From NCBI GenBank assembly GCA_025449645.1, contig JANWIY010000151.1, positions 1-41,800 of the forward strand: DNA of 41,800 nt, given 5' to 3'. This DNA comes from Chitinophagaceae bacterium (GTDB lineage Bacteria; Bacteroidota; Bacteroidia; Chitinophagales; Chitinophagaceae). Both the position numbers and the translations under genes were made by a program. Positions 1 to 9,292 of the stretch are shown here, in pieces (position 1 is the first letter of the stretch; each line of letters opens with the position of its first letter). Under the pieces are notes generated by a model. The model was not told the DNA's origin, did no database searches, and saw only the letters and a list, made by a program, of their open reading frames with translations.

Positions 1-2376
1 CGGCGGAATAAAAATTATACCCTCATCAATATAGCCGGACTCTCAGTGGGTATCGCCATTTGTCTTGTGATATTTATTATTATCCGTTTTGAAACGAGCT
101 TCGACGAATTCCATACCAAAAAAGACCGCATTTACCGGGTATTGACGGAATATCACCACCCGGGTGAAAGGCCTGTTTTTTACGGCGCAGCGGCCCCGGC
201 ACCTCTTGCCGGGATCATAAAACATGAATTTCCTGAATTGAAAAAAACATCCGGAATATTTTCTTCCGATAATGACCAGGTGGTTATTCTTGATGAAAAA
301 GGTGAAACTGAAAAAAAATTCAGAGAAAAAAAAGGATTATTTGCCGTAGAGCCTGATTTCTTTGACATTTTCGATTTCCCCTGGCTCGCTGGAAGCCCGG
401 CCAGTTCCCTTCGAAATTTGAATTCCGCTGTACTCAGCAAGGAAACAGCAGAAAAATATTTCGGAGACTGGAGAAAGGCAATGGGCAAATCAATTAAAAT
501 TGATAACAAGGCTGTTTTTAAAATCACCGGTATCCTCGCTACCATTCCGCCAAATACTGACTTCCAACTGAAGATAATAGTGCCTTACGACTTCTTAGGT
601 TTTTCGAAAACCACTGACTGGGGAAGTTCAAGTTCCTCTCTTGATTGTTATGTTTTGCTGCCTGCCGGCGAATCAAAAGCATCATTCGATCCCAAACTCA
701 GGGCACTGTTTAAAAGAAACAGGCCTGCGAATGATAAGGATGAACTGGTGATACAATCCCTGAGCAAAGTTCATTATTTTGACAGCTATAGTCATACCGG
801 TAATTTTCTTGGAAGAACGATCGATCCGAAAACCATCAGGATACTCTGGCTGATCGGTTTATTTATTATTATTATCGCTTGTGTAAATTTCATCAATCTT
901 TCTACCGCCCAGGCGGTTAACCGTGCCCGTGAGGTAGGAGTTCGAAAAGTATTAGGCAGCAGGGCCTGGCAGCTGAAAATAAAATTCCTGCTGGAAACGC
1001 TATTCCTTGTTATAGCCTCTGTTATTATAGGCCTAATCATCTGTTTCATCCTCATACAACCCATAGCCAGACTACTGGATCTTCCCCTCTCGAAGGACGT
1101 CTTTTATTCCCCGGCAATCATCTTATTCCTGCTGATACTGATTGTCTCGGTCAGCCTGCTGGCAGGATTCTATCCGTCGGTTGTTTTGTCTGGATTCAAT
1201 CCGATCAATGCCTTGAAGAGCAAGCAGGCGGCAAGCAGTTCGCGCGGCATCTCCCTGCGGAGGGCCCTGGTGATATTTCAATTTGTGATCGCCCAGGGGC
1301 TGATCATTGGGGTAATCATTATGGTACGGCAAATGAATTACTTCAACAGTGGATCCATGGGGTTTGATAAGGATGCCATTGTAACGGTCAGTTACCCCTG
1401 GGACAGTACAGTGAGCAGGAAAATTGATTTTTTGCGCGGCCAGCTGGTACAAATGCCAGGTGTTAAGGACGTAAGTTTCAATTCCAGCCTCCCGGCGACA
1501 GATAATAACGGTTGGACTGAATTTAAATTTGACCATGCAGCTAAATCAAGTGAATTGTATACCATTATGAAATGGGTTGATCCGCAATACATAAAGCTAT
1601 ATGGTATACCGTTGGTATCCGGCAGGAATTTTATTTCTGACACTGCTCATGAATTCCTGATCAACGAAGAGCTCATGAGAAAACTAGGATATAGGGAGCC
1701 GGAGAAAATATTAAATAAAGAAATAGATCTATGGGACGGTTTTGTTAAAGGTCCGATTGTTGGCGTGGTCCGGGATTTTCATTCAACGGGTTTCAAGGAT
1801 AATTATTCACCTGTTCTCTTTTCAACAAGCAAGAATTCTTACAATAATGCTGCAATCAAACTAAGATCGGATCATGCACCGGCGACATTGAAGGCAATCG
1901 AAAAATTATGGAATCAGGAATATCCCGATTATGTATTTGAATTCCAATTCGTGGATGAAGCCGTAACTGGGTTTTATAAGCAGGAAACGGAGTTGTTTCA
2001 ATTATATAAAATATTCGCGGTAATAGCAATTTTTCTGGGTTGCCTGGGTCTGTACGGCCTGGCTTCTTTCATGGCCGTGCAACGGATAAAGGAAGTAGGC
2101 ATCCGGAAAGTACTTGGCGCTACCGTAAATAATATTGTAGCCCTGTTTTCCAGAGAGTTTATCATCCTGATCGGAATTGCATTTCTCATCGCTTCTCCGA
2201 TTGCCTGGTATTTCATGAATAAATGGCTGCAGGATTATACATTCAGGATCGATATTTCCTGGTGGGTCTTTTTAGTTGCCTGGTTACTCGCCGCAGTCAT
2301 TGCCCTGGCAACCATCAGTGTGCAGGCGATCAGGGCAGCAATGGCAAATCCTGTCAAAAGTCTGAGAACAGAGTGA
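1..2376 (+). CDS. FtsX/MacB-type ABC transporter permease, 5' end cut by window
   Basis: Inner-membrane permease of the MacB/FtsX superfamily, whose members work with an ATPase in lipoprotein or substrate export; the substrate cannot be read here. The frame is open from base 1 (reading N-Y-T-L-I-N-I-A-G-L), so the GTG at 46 is internal and the true start lies outside the window. About 791 residues are visible. There is an N-terminal membrane helix, a large periplasmic (MacB_PCD-like) region, a first FtsX block with the hallmark EVGVRKVLGS after a helix (near bases 840-1060), a second periplasmic region, and a second FtsX block with EVGIRKVLGA (near 2090-2120). It ends in the usual NPVKSLRTE. 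The duplicated FtsX layout is common in Bacteroidota, where such permeases often occur in tandem; the upstream neighbour is not visible. It converges on the esterase gene. Family is certain, role open. Confidence 0.93.
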   Translation, partial: RRNKNYTLINIAGLSVGIAICLVIFIIIRFETSFDEFHTKKDRIYRVLTEYHHPGERPVFYGAAAPAPLAGIIKHEFPELKKTSGIFSSDNDQVVILDEKGETEKKFREKKGLFAVEPDFFDIFDFPWLAGSPASSLRNLNSAVLSKETAEKYFGDWRKAMGKSIKIDNKAVFKITGILATIPPNTDFQLKIIVPYDFLGFSKTTDWGSSSSSLDCYVLLPAGESKASFDPKLRALFKRNRPANDKDELVIQSLSKVHYFDSYSHTGNFLGRTIDPKTIRILWLIGLFIIIIACVNFINLSTAQAVNRAREVGVRKVLGSRAWQLKIKFLLETLFLVIASVIIGLIICFILIQPIARLLDLPLSKDVFYSPAIILFLLILIVSVSLLAGFYPSVVLSGFNPINALKSKQAASSSRGISLRRALVIFQFVIAQGLIIGVIIMVRQMNYFNSGSMGFDKDAIVTVSYPWDSTVSRKIDFLRGQLVQMPGVKDVSFNSSLPATDNNGWTEFKFDHAAKSSELYTIMKWVDPQYIKLYGIPLVSGRNFISDTAHEFLINEELMRKLGYREPEKILNKEIDLWDGFVKGPIVGVVRDFHSTGFKDNYSPVLFSTSKNSYNNAAIKLRSDHAPATLKAIEKLWNQEYPDYVFEFQFVDEAVTGFYKQETELFQLYKIFAVIAIFLGCLGLYGLASFMAVQRIKEVGIRKVLGATVNNIVALFSREFIILIGIAFLIASPIAWYFMNKWLQDYTFRIDISWWVFLVAWLLAAVIALATISVQAIRAAMANPVKSLRTE

Positions 2377-2393
2377 TTTATCAATGGACAAAG

Positions 2394-2422
2394 GACAATA
2401 GACAGCTGTATTCTCCATTGTC
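2394..2422. terminator. Weak hairpin between convergent genes, possible relative of the heptad-arm elements
   Basis: GACAATAGA (2394-2402) pairs with TCCATTGTC (2414-2422) with one A/C mismatch, leaving an 11-base loop. It fills the 44-base gap between two convergent genes, so it may end transcription from both sides. The right arm runs into the esterase stop codon (TGA, 2421-2423, minus strand). GGACAA-type units repeat before the left arm. This recalls the clearer elements at 9.3, 12.6 and 15.7 kb, but the TGCGAAT core is absent. Confidence 0.4.
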
Positions 2423-3368
2423 AATTGTACATTTTCAATTGCTTCAACCACTCCAAACAAAGATCCATCCAACGGATGTCACTGGTTTTGTTGATCAGGC
2501 CAAAACCATGACCTCCCTTTTCGAAAGTAAATAGTTTTACCGGCACCCGGTGTTTCTTCAATGCTTCTGCAAAGACAATGCTGTTGGCATAAGGAACGGT
2601 ATCATCGTCCTTTGCATGAACCAAAAAAGCAGGCGGGGTATGATCAGTTACCTGCAATTCATTGGAGTAATTCATTATTTTTTCCTGCGAAGGATTTTTT
2701 CCGAGAAGTTGATCGCGGGATCCTATATGACCGATCGAGTCCGTAAAGCTGATGACGGGATAAATCAATATCATGAAATCAGGCCGCAATGAAATGCCTT
2801 GTGGATTGGAGATATAAGTTTTATTAAAATGCGTGCCGGCACTTGCAGCGAGATGCCCACCTGCAGAAAATCCCAGTATACCAATCCGGTTCGGGTTGAT
2901 TCCCCATTCTTTCGAACGCGATCGGACTATTTGAATTGCGCGCTGCGCATCCTGCAGGGGACCAATTTCTTCCTTGATCATTGTATGATCATCGGGGATC
3001 CGGTATTTCAATACGAAGGCAGCAATGCCCTCCTCATTTAAACGCCTGGCAACGTCTGAACCTTCGTGGCCGGCCGAAATATTCACATATCCCCCGCCAG
3101 GGCATACGACAATGGCAACATGGACAGCCTTTTCTTTCGGAGGAAGATAAACAGTTAATTCAGGCCTGGATACCTTACTTATACTAAGTATACCGTCATC
3201 AGAATATTGTGAAGTCTCCTCGTTGGGGGCGGGCCTTGAATTTGGAATTTGACCGGGATACAATGGCATTACGGTTTGCGCCTGCAGCGTGACTGATAAA
3301 GAGGGAAGCATGAAAAAAGTTATAATAATGCGGAAAGTTTGAATGACGGCCTGTCGGATCATGATCAT
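2421..3368 (-). CDS. Secreted alpha/beta-hydrolase esterase (acetylxylan-esterase-like)
   Basis: A 315-residue serine hydrolase of the alpha/beta fold, close to the secreted carbohydrate-esterase/BD-FAE-like group that removes acyl groups from glycans. An N-terminal hydrophobic stretch (about residues 10-30) looks like a signal peptide ending in LQA-Q. The oxyanion motif CPGGGY is at 89-94 and the nucleophile elbow GFSAGG at 166-171 (Ser168). An acid region HAKDDDTVP starts at 251, and the catalytic His is in GGHGFG (His287). It starts 17 bases after the rhamnosidase stop on the same strand, so both are likely co-transcribed and may act together on an acylated, rhamnose-containing glycan (inference). 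The last residues and stop lie within a small inverted repeat. The substrate cannot be fixed from sequence. Confidence 0.85.
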   Translation of the reverse strand: MIMIRQAVIQTFRIIITFFMLPSLSVTLQAQTVMPLYPGQIPNSRPAPNEETSQYSDDGILSISKVSRPELTVYLPPKEKAVHVAIVVCPGGGYVNISAGHEGSDVARRLNEEGIAAFVLKYRIPDDHTMIKEEIGPLQDAQRAIQIVRSRSKEWGINPNRIGILGFSAGGHLAASAGTHFNKTYISNPQGISLRPDFMILIYPVISFTDSIGHIGSRDQLLGKNPSQEKIMNYSNELQVTDHTPPAFLVHAKDDDTVPYANSIVFAEALKKHRVPVKLFTFEKGGHGFGLINKTSDIRWMDLCLEWLKQLKMYN

Positions 3369-3385
3369 ACAGTTTTCAAACCAGG

Positions 3386-6112
3386 TTATTTCAGATTGCA
3401 GGTAAATTGATATTTCCCTGACCCGATTTCCAGCATCTGATAATCACCTTCCGTTTTTTTCAAACTTCTGCCCTGTCCACCCATAATCGATTGACCGTCT
3501 TCCCTAACGGAAGACACATCGGTAGTTGGCAGATAAATATCAGCGCTCGTATTGGCAGGAATTTCAACATCCAGTTCAAGCTGATTTCCCTTTATTTTCC
3601 AATGGCTGGAGACCAGGCCATAGTAGGTATTCAGGTCGGCATTAACCCAACTGAAATCTCCTCCGGGGTGCGGCTTTATGATAATCTTTTTATATCCGGG
3701 AGAAGAAGGGTCCGTATCCAAACCAGACACAACACGGTACATGAAGTCTCCGATGGCCCCATAAGCATAGTGATTGAAGGAATTCATCCCAGGGTCCTCG
3801 AAACTGCTGTCAGGCTTTTCTCCGTCCCAGCGTTCCCAAATGGTCGTCGCACCCATCTTTACGGGATACAACCAGGAGGGATAAGTGTCCTGCAATAAGA
3901 GCCGGTAGGCTTCGTCCATATGTCCGAATCTTGCCAAAACCTCACAGAGATATGGCGTTCCCAGGAATCCTGTGGTAAGATGATCGGAATACGATTTTAT
4001 GTTTTCAACCAGCCGGTCCGCAGCTAGAGTGCGCAGGGATTCGGGAAGCATATCGAATTCAAGCGCCAGAACATAGGCAGTTTGTGTATTGGATACCATT
4101 CTTGCAGAAGCCGTCACATATTCTTTCAGGAAAGCGGTCTTTATCTTTTCCAATAATTTCTTGTAATTAGCCTCATCATCCCTGAAACCCAGAACATTCG
4201 CCGCCTGAATGAGCAGCTGTGTAGAGTGTGCGTAAAAGCATTGTGCGATGAAGTATTTATCTGTTATGGCGGATCTCTCTTCGTCGTTGTCGGGTGAGCG
4301 GTACGAAAGCCAGTCGCCAAAATGAAAGCCCGTATTCCACAGATCGTTCAGGCTATGATCCTTCATATAATTCACCCAGGCTTTCATTGAAGCATATTGC
4401 CGTGAGATTATGGATGTGTCTCCGTATGCGAGATACATGTTCCAGGGAATGATGGTAGCGACATCCGCCCAGCCGGCAGATGAACCGGCACCGGGGCCAA
4501 GTACATTCGGAATTACGAAAGGCACTCCGCCATCTGAAAACTGATCTGCGCTGAGGTCCTTGAGCCATTTGGCAAAAAAATTACGCACTCCCATATTAAA
4601 GGAAGCTGTCCGCGAAAAAGCCTGGGCATCTCCGGTCCAGCCCAACCGCTCGTCGCGCTGTGGACAATCCGTTGGAACATCCAGGAAATTCCCTTTCTGC
4701 CCCCATTGAATATTATGCTGCAATTGATTGATAAGCGCATCGGAGGTGGAGAAATTTCCCGTCTCCGGCATATCTGAATACAAGGCGACCGCGGTAAAAT
4801 TTTCAGGTTTGATTTCTCCCGGATATCCTTCCACCTTAACATAACGAAATCCCTGAAAAGTAAAATGTGGCTCAAAATGTTCTTCGCCTGTGCCGCTGAG
4901 GATATAGGTGTCCTGTTGCTTTGCCGCCCGCAGGTTGGCAGTATAGAAATTTCCGGTTTTGTCCAGCACTTCGGCATGCGAAATGCGGATCTCATCACCG
5001 CTTTTTCCACTTGCGGTTATATCAACCCAGCCTACGAGGTTTTGTCCGAAATCAATTACCTGATCGCCCTGCGGCGTTTTAAAAATGCGTACCGGTTTAA
5101 ACGTTTCATGTTTTTTTATCAGTTCATTTTCTGTAGATAGAATATTATTGAATGGATAATCCCGGACAAATACAGGCAACCAGTCACTGTCACTGAATCC
5201 GGAATTGGCCCAGCCCTGAAGCAGTTTTCTGTCATCCCAGGTTTCCCCGTTATATATTTCAGAACTGCGTATCGCGCCTGTTGCGGTTTTCCATTGATCG
5301 TCGGAAACAATCAATTCCTTCGTGCCATCTGCATACCGGATTTCCAATTGAGCCAGCAGCGCCAATGAATTTCCATAAATATTTTTATGACCTGCCCAGG
5401 CAAGTGGTCCTCTGTACCATCCCGAGCCCAGCATGGCACCGATAGCATTTTTGCCAGCCTGAACCAGCGCGCTTACATCATAAGCCTGATACTGCAGTCT
5501 CTTGTTATAGCTGGTAAATCCGGGTGTCAGCAAACCGTCGCCGGCTTTTTTCCCATTTATAAAAGCCTCATACAAGCCATGACTCGTAATGTATAGCGTT
5601 GCGGATGAAACCTTTTTTGCAACGATGAATTCTTTGCGGAATAAAGGGCTCGGGCCCGCGGCTGTATCGGGAACCGACCCGGCTGCGATCCATTTTGCTT
5701 TCCAGTTAGCGGGATCCAGCAGACCAGTTTGCCAGAAAGCCATGGCAGACCAGTCCGATTGCTTACCGGTCTCATCCCATACACGCACCTGCCAGTAATA
5801 ATTCCTTGTGGGTTCCAGTGCCTTCCCTCCATATTTCACATGCACGGAGGCTGCGGAAGCAACCTTACCGCTGCTCCAGACCAGGTTCCTGTTCTTTTTA
5901 AGATCTGCAGGTGATTCAGCCACGCGGACTTCAAAAGCTGATTGGCTGACATTCCTTCGGGCGGCCTGCAATTGCCAGTTGAAACGTGGCGTGCGTTCAT
6001 CAACCCCCACCGGATCTGTCCGGTATTCACATAGTAGCCTGCTCACCGAAACCTGGGCCTGTACGGCCGTAATGATGCTGCAAAATAAAAAAGCAGAGAT
6101 GCATTTTTTCAT
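3386..6112 (-). CDS. Alpha-L-rhamnosidase, glycoside hydrolase family 78
   Basis: Secreted enzyme that removes terminal alpha-L-rhamnose from glycans or glycosides by inversion. The ATG at 6112 gives MKKCISAFLF followed by a signal peptide ending near VQA-Q, hence 908 residues. An in-frame ATG at 6250 would add 46 residues with no secretion signal and is rejected. N-terminal beta-sandwich domains (about 20-420) lead into the (alpha/alpha)6 catalytic domain with the GH78 motif DCPQRDERLGWTGD near residues 480-493. A later acidic site IWERWDG lies near residue 757. A C-terminal beta domain follows. Length and domain order match full-length GH78 enzymes. It is the first gene of a two-gene unit with the esterase. 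No SusCD pair or regulator lies beside it, so this is not a complete polysaccharide utilisation locus as seen here. Confidence 0.95.
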   Translation of the reverse strand: MKKCISAFLFCSIITAVQAQVSVSRLLCEYRTDPVGVDERTPRFNWQLQAARRNVSQSAFEVRVAESPADLKKNRNLVWSSGKVASAASVHVKYGGKALEPTRNYYWQVRVWDETGKQSDWSAMAFWQTGLLDPANWKAKWIAAGSVPDTAAGPSPLFRKEFIVAKKVSSATLYITSHGLYEAFINGKKAGDGLLTPGFTSYNKRLQYQAYDVSALVQAGKNAIGAMLGSGWYRGPLAWAGHKNIYGNSLALLAQLEIRYADGTKELIVSDDQWKTATGAIRSSEIYNGETWDDRKLLQGWANSGFSDSDWLPVFVRDYPFNNILSTENELIKKHETFKPVRIFKTPQGDQVIDFGQNLVGWVDITASGKSGDEIRISHAEVLDKTGNFYTANLRAAKQQDTYILSGTGEEHFEPHFTFQGFRYVKVEGYPGEIKPENFTAVALYSDMPETGNFSTSDALINQLQHNIQWGQKGNFLDVPTDCPQRDERLGWTGDAQAFSRTASFNMGVRNFFAKWLKDLSADQFSDGGVPFVIPNVLGPGAGSSAGWADVATIIPWNMYLAYGDTSIISRQYASMKAWVNYMKDHSLNDLWNTGFHFGDWLSYRSPDNDEERSAITDKYFIAQCFYAHSTQLLIQAANVLGFRDDEANYKKLLEKIKTAFLKEYVTASARMVSNTQTAYVLALEFDMLPESLRTLAADRLVENIKSYSDHLTTGFLGTPYLCEVLARFGHMDEAYRLLLQDTYPSWLYPVKMGATTIWERWDGEKPDSSFEDPGMNSFNHYAYGAIGDFMYRVVSGLDTDPSSPGYKKIIIKPHPGGDFSWVNADLNTYYGLVSSHWKIKGNQLELDVEIPANTSADIYLPTTDVSSVREDGQSIMGGQGRSLKKTEGDYQMLEIGSGKYQFTCNLK

Positions 6113-6213
6113 ATGTATAATTTGAAGAAATATAGCGGACGGGCGCCGTGGAAATGGTTTGTTCGTTCCACTCTGCCTAAGGTATGAAAAATCAGGAATC
6201 GCAATGATAGAGA

Positions 6214-6241
6214 TTTGTCCGGGAAATGATGCGTAAATTTG
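6214..6241 (+). promoter_or_regulatory. Bacteroidota-type promoter for the TlpA-like gene
   Basis: A TTTG at 6214-6217 and a TAAATTTG (-7 box TAnnTTTG) at 6234-6241 are separated by 16 bases, a little shorter than the usual 19-21. The -7 box overlaps the alternative TTG start at 6239 and lies about 21 bases before the ATG at 6263, which supports 6263 as the real start. Sequence match only. Confidence 0.45.
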
Positions 6242-6262
6242 CGGATTCAATTTTTCAGGGTA

Positions 6263-7546
6263 ATGATCAAATTTATTCCGGGCCGCTTTCGTTTTGTTTG
6301 CCTTGTTCTTTTTTCTTTATTCATTCAGACTAAAAGCTATCCGGAATCGGTTCTTAAAAATGCCCGGCAACCCGCTGATGGAATTCCGGACGGAGTGTGG
6401 CAGGCCAGTATTCTAAGGAAAGACGGAATCCAAATCCGTTTCAATTTTGAAACCAGGGATAGTGCCGGAAAAAAGATTCTTTATGTAATGAATGGAAAGG
6501 AACGCCTGTTGGTTGACCATATCCGTCAGCTGCAGGATTCCGTGTTCATTGAAATGCCATTTTTCGATTCCCGCTTTGCACTTCGATTATTCAATGGCAA
6601 TGAGCTGGATGGAAACTGGATAAAAAATTACGGGCACCGCCAGGTGCCGACGCCATTCCGCGCCGTCTTCAATGAGCCGCAAAGGTTTTCGGTCCAGAAC
6701 GCACCATTGTTTAATGTCAGCGGACGGTGGTCGGCCTGGTTCGATGAATCTGACGGAAGAATGGAAGCCGTGGGAGAATTCAAACAAAAAGGTTCACGAG
6801 TGACCGGCACTTTCTTAACAACGACCGGCGACTACCGGTTTCTGGAAGGCGTTGTGGATGGCGACTCGCTCCGGCTTTCTACATTTGATGGTGGTCACGC
6901 TTATTATTTCACGGCGAAGATTAAAGGTCCGGACAAAATCTCAGGTGGTATGTTTTACGCGGGCGCAACCAGCAAAGAATCCTGGGCGGCTGAAAAAAAT
7001 CAGCATGCGGCGTTGCCTGATGAATACAGCCACACAAGGTTAAAAGACAAACACAAGGCAAGGCTGGATTTCAAATTCAGAAGCATTTCAGGCCCCATGG
7101 TTTCCATAAACGACAACAGATTTAAAAACAAGGTGGTCATTGTGCAGATCATGGGATCCTGGTGCCCCAATTGTATGGATGAGACCCGCTTTTTAAGTTC
7201 CTATTATAAAAAAAACCATCAAAGGGGCGTGGAAATCATTGCGCTGGCCTACGAGAGGACAACTAATTTCAAAGAGTCAAAAAAATCCCTCGGATCATTT
7301 GTAAACCGGTTTAGGATTACATATCCTGTTTTGGTTACAGGCGTTGCGGTAAACGATAGTCTGAGAACGGAAAAGACCCTGCCACAGATCGATATGATCA
7401 GGGCTTTCCCTACCAGCATTTTTATTGATAAGAAAGGGTTGGTAAGAAAAATTTATACTGGTTTTAACGGTCCGGGTACAGGTGATCATTATGAGATATT
7501 TAAGAAGCAATTTAATGAGCTGGTTGATGGGTTGTTAAAGGAATGA
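6263..7546 (+). CDS. Secreted TlpA/ResA-like thioredoxin-fold protein with long N-terminal region
   Basis: A 427-residue envelope protein. Starting at the ATG at 6263 gives MIKFIPGRFRFVCLVLFSLF, a clear signal peptide; the TTG at 6239 overlaps a promoter-like box. Residues about 30-270 are beta-rich and lack a domain I can name, with repeated patterns such as GRWSAWFDE and GGMFYAGA. This suggests a lipocalin- or DUF4369-like beta domain, as found before the redoxin in many Bacteroidota TlpA proteins. The C-terminal thioredoxin fold carries WCPNC with the redox pair Cys301/Cys304 and a cis-Pro-type segment AFPTSIFID. Such proteins usually reduce periplasmic disulfides, for example in cytochrome c maturation. 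It is divergent from the rhamnosidase and stands alone upstream of an ABC pair. The redox fold is certain, the partner unknown. Confidence 0.85.
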   Translation: MIKFIPGRFRFVCLVLFSLFIQTKSYPESVLKNARQPADGIPDGVWQASILRKDGIQIRFNFETRDSAGKKILYVMNGKERLLVDHIRQLQDSVFIEMPFFDSRFALRLFNGNELDGNWIKNYGHRQVPTPFRAVFNEPQRFSVQNAPLFNVSGRWSAWFDESDGRMEAVGEFKQKGSRVTGTFLTTTGDYRFLEGVVDGDSLRLSTFDGGHAYYFTAKIKGPDKISGGMFYAGATSKESWAAEKNQHAALPDEYSHTRLKDKHKARLDFKFRSISGPMVSINDNRFKNKVVIVQIMGSWCPNCMDETRFLSSYYKKNHQRGVEIIALAYERTTNFKESKKSLGSFVNRFRITYPVLVTGVAVNDSLRTEKTLPQIDMIRAFPTSIFIDKKGLVRKIYTGFNGPGTGDHYEIFKKQFNELVDGLLKE

Positions 7547-7583
7547 ATACAGGCTTACCGCGAAACCGGTATTTTCACCGCTA

Positions 7584-7626
7584 CCAGCCGGCTATTCGCC
7601 GCAAAAAGCTTTCCGGGAATAGCTGG
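7584..7626. terminator. Bulged hairpin between TlpA-like gene and ABC ATPase gene
   Basis: CCAGC-CGG-CTATTC (7584-7597) can pair with GAATAGCTGG (7617-7626), leaving CGG as a three-base bulge and about 19 bases of loop. It sits 40-80 bases after the TlpA-like stop and before the ABC ATPase start, so it may separate the two transcripts. There is no clear T-run, so confidence is low. Confidence 0.3.
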
Positions 7627-7665
7627 TGCAAATAACTTCACCCTGACTTGTATCTTAAATGATTA

Positions 7666-8499
7666 ATGAAAACGAAGATGGTTACTCAAACGGATTCCTC
7701 ACACAAACAGGTAATTAATATGCACGTTCAATCTCAGGCTGTTCTGGAAGTCCTAAACCTCAACGTGAAATACGAAGATTTTCACGCAGTAAAAAACGTT
7801 TCCTTCTCCGTGCAGGAAGGGGAGATTTTCGGATTACTCGGACCAAATGGTGCTGGTAAAACTTCCTGCCTCAGCGCGGTGGAAGGATTACTCGTTCCTG
7901 AATCGGGCGAAATCTATGTTGCCGGATACGATGTAAAAAAGCAGGGCCTGCTTGCCCGGGCCAATATGGGAGTGCAGCTACAGGCGACGAGTTTTCAGCC
8001 CGAATTAAATGTAATGGAGATTCTAAAACTTTATTCCGGGATTTACGGAGTAGACCTGACTAAGGAAAAGATGGATTCCATACTCAATAATATCAATCTG
8101 CGTGAATCGAGATCAAAAAAATTCGGCCAGTTGTCCGGCGGCCAGCAGCAAAGAGTTTCCCTGGTCATAGCGCTCATTCACGAACCGAAACTGGTATTGC
8201 TTGATGAGCCAACAACCGGCCTCGATCCCCAGGCGCGGCGCCAGTTATGGGAAAGAATGGAAGCGTTGAGAAACATGGGACATGGCATATTACTCACCAC
8301 TCATTCCATGGAGGAAGCAGAGGCCGTATGTGACCGGGTCTCAATCATTGACCACGGACAAATAATCAACACTGATACACCAGGCGGTCTGATCGACAAG
8401 CACCGGAATAATCCGGAGGTGATCCGTGCATCCCGCAAAGGAAAGATTACGCTCGAGGATGTATTCATTGGACTCACCGGTAGCCAGGTGAGGGTTTAA
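7666..8499 (+). CDS. ABC-2 type transporter ATP-binding protein
   Basis: A 277-residue cytoplasmic ATPase that powers the membrane partner encoded 21 bases downstream. It has Walker A GPNGAGKT at 59-66, the signature LSGGQQQR at 156-163, Walker B plus D-loop LVLLDEPTTGLD at about 177-187, and a switch His in TTHSMEE (near 213). The short C-terminal region (IDKHRNNPEVIRASRKGKITLEDVF is the tail pattern, split here across 230-270) resembles the DrrA/CcmA-like ABC-2 subgroup. These often export drugs, lipids or polysaccharide; no substrate is shown by the context. Internal ATGs at codons 5 and 19 are possible starts, and homology around the first strand begins only near residue 26, so the N-terminus is uncertain by up to 18 residues. 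Confidence 0.92.
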   Translation: MKTKMVTQTDSSHKQVINMHVQSQAVLEVLNLNVKYEDFHAVKNVSFSVQEGEIFGLLGPNGAGKTSCLSAVEGLLVPESGEIYVAGYDVKKQGLLARANMGVQLQATSFQPELNVMEILKLYSGIYGVDLTKEKMDSILNNINLRESRSKKFGQLSGGQQQRVSLVIALIHEPKLVLLDEPTTGLDPQARRQLWERMEALRNMGHGILLTTHSMEEAEAVCDRVSIIDHGQIINTDTPGGLIDKHRNNPEVIRASRKGKITLEDVFIGLTGSQVRV

Positions 8500-8520
8500 T
8501 TTTATTTTAAAGTAATTCTT

Positions 8521-9273
8521 ATGCAAGCTATACCACCCACATCAACAGTCCTTTCTTCCCTCCTGAGGGCCGATCTTACCACGCAGTGGCGAAACAGGAA
8601 ATCATTCATGCTTATCCTGCTTGTACCCGTAGTTATACTCTTATCATGGAAACCTGCGATAGACAAGCTCGGAGGAACATTCGTATTGGGAACCTGCCTC
8701 ACCCTGGGTCTGATTGCCATCGGCTTGATGGGTTATTCTAATTCGGTTGCACGTGACCGTGATAAGGGGGTTTTTCAGCGCCTTCGGGTTGCGCCCCTGC
8801 CGACATGGTCCATCATGGTGAGCCGCCTTGCCATACAACTGATGCTGATTTTCCTGATGGCAACCGCCGTTTTTATTGCCGGGTCTTATTTCGATAAGAT
8901 TACGCTGAGTGCATCCGGATACATCATGGGATACCTCGCATCCATTATGGGAGGGGCAGTTTATCTCGGACTTGGCCAGATGATCGTGGGCCTTATAAAA
9001 AACGCCGAGACCGTTCATTCCACAAGCCGCCTCGTATATTTTGTTTTTATCATGGTGGGCATGCTGGGCGAACTGGGTGTGCTGGGAAAAGAAATCGCCG
9101 AAGCCGTTTTGTGGTCCCCTTATGGAACTGTGAAACATATTATTGCGAGCAGCATCCATACCGGATCCTGGGATGTTTCTGCCTCCAAAGCCCTTGTGGC
9201 AACTATCGGATACGCAGTTGTTTTCTCCGGGCTCGGGATTAAGTGGTTTAAGTGGAGCGGGAGTGAGAAGTAG
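8521..9273 (+). CDS. ABC-2 type transporter permease
   Basis: A 250-residue integral membrane protein, partner of the preceding ATPase. After a short cytoplasmic start (LLRADLTTQWRNRKSF, the usual coupling region) six hydrophobic segments can be seen: about 28-44, 56-72, 105-122, 134-154, 168-186 and 222-240. NSVARDRDKGVFQRLRVAP is the characteristic cytoplasmic loop of the ABC2_membrane family, in which (E/D)(K/R)..G....LRVxP is conserved. Length fits a minimal ABC-2 permease without a periplasmic domain. It ends before an inverted-repeat element at 9293-9357 that may terminate the two-gene transcript. The transported substrate is not indicated. Confidence 0.9.
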   Translation: MQAIPPTSTVLSSLLRADLTTQWRNRKSFMLILLVPVVILLSWKPAIDKLGGTFVLGTCLTLGLIAIGLMGYSNSVARDRDKGVFQRLRVAPLPTWSIMVSRLAIQLMLIFLMATAVFIAGSYFDKITLSASGYIMGYLASIMGGAVYLGLGQMIVGLIKNAETVHSTSRLVYFVFIMVGMLGELGVLGKEIAEAVLWSPYGTVKHIIASSIHTGSWDVSASKALVATIGYAVVFSGLGIKWFKWSGSEK

Positions 9274-9292
9274 ATGTGCTGGCATGCAGTTT

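Noticed and set aside
4513-5010. 165-residue antisense-like frame within the rhamnosidase gene
   Set aside because: It is another frame of a strongly supported GH78 gene and shows no domain.
6113-6250. Extended rhamnosidase start giving 46 extra residues
   Set aside because: The extra segment lacks a signal peptide and buries the clear one starting at 6112; it also overlaps the upstream promoter region of the divergent gene.
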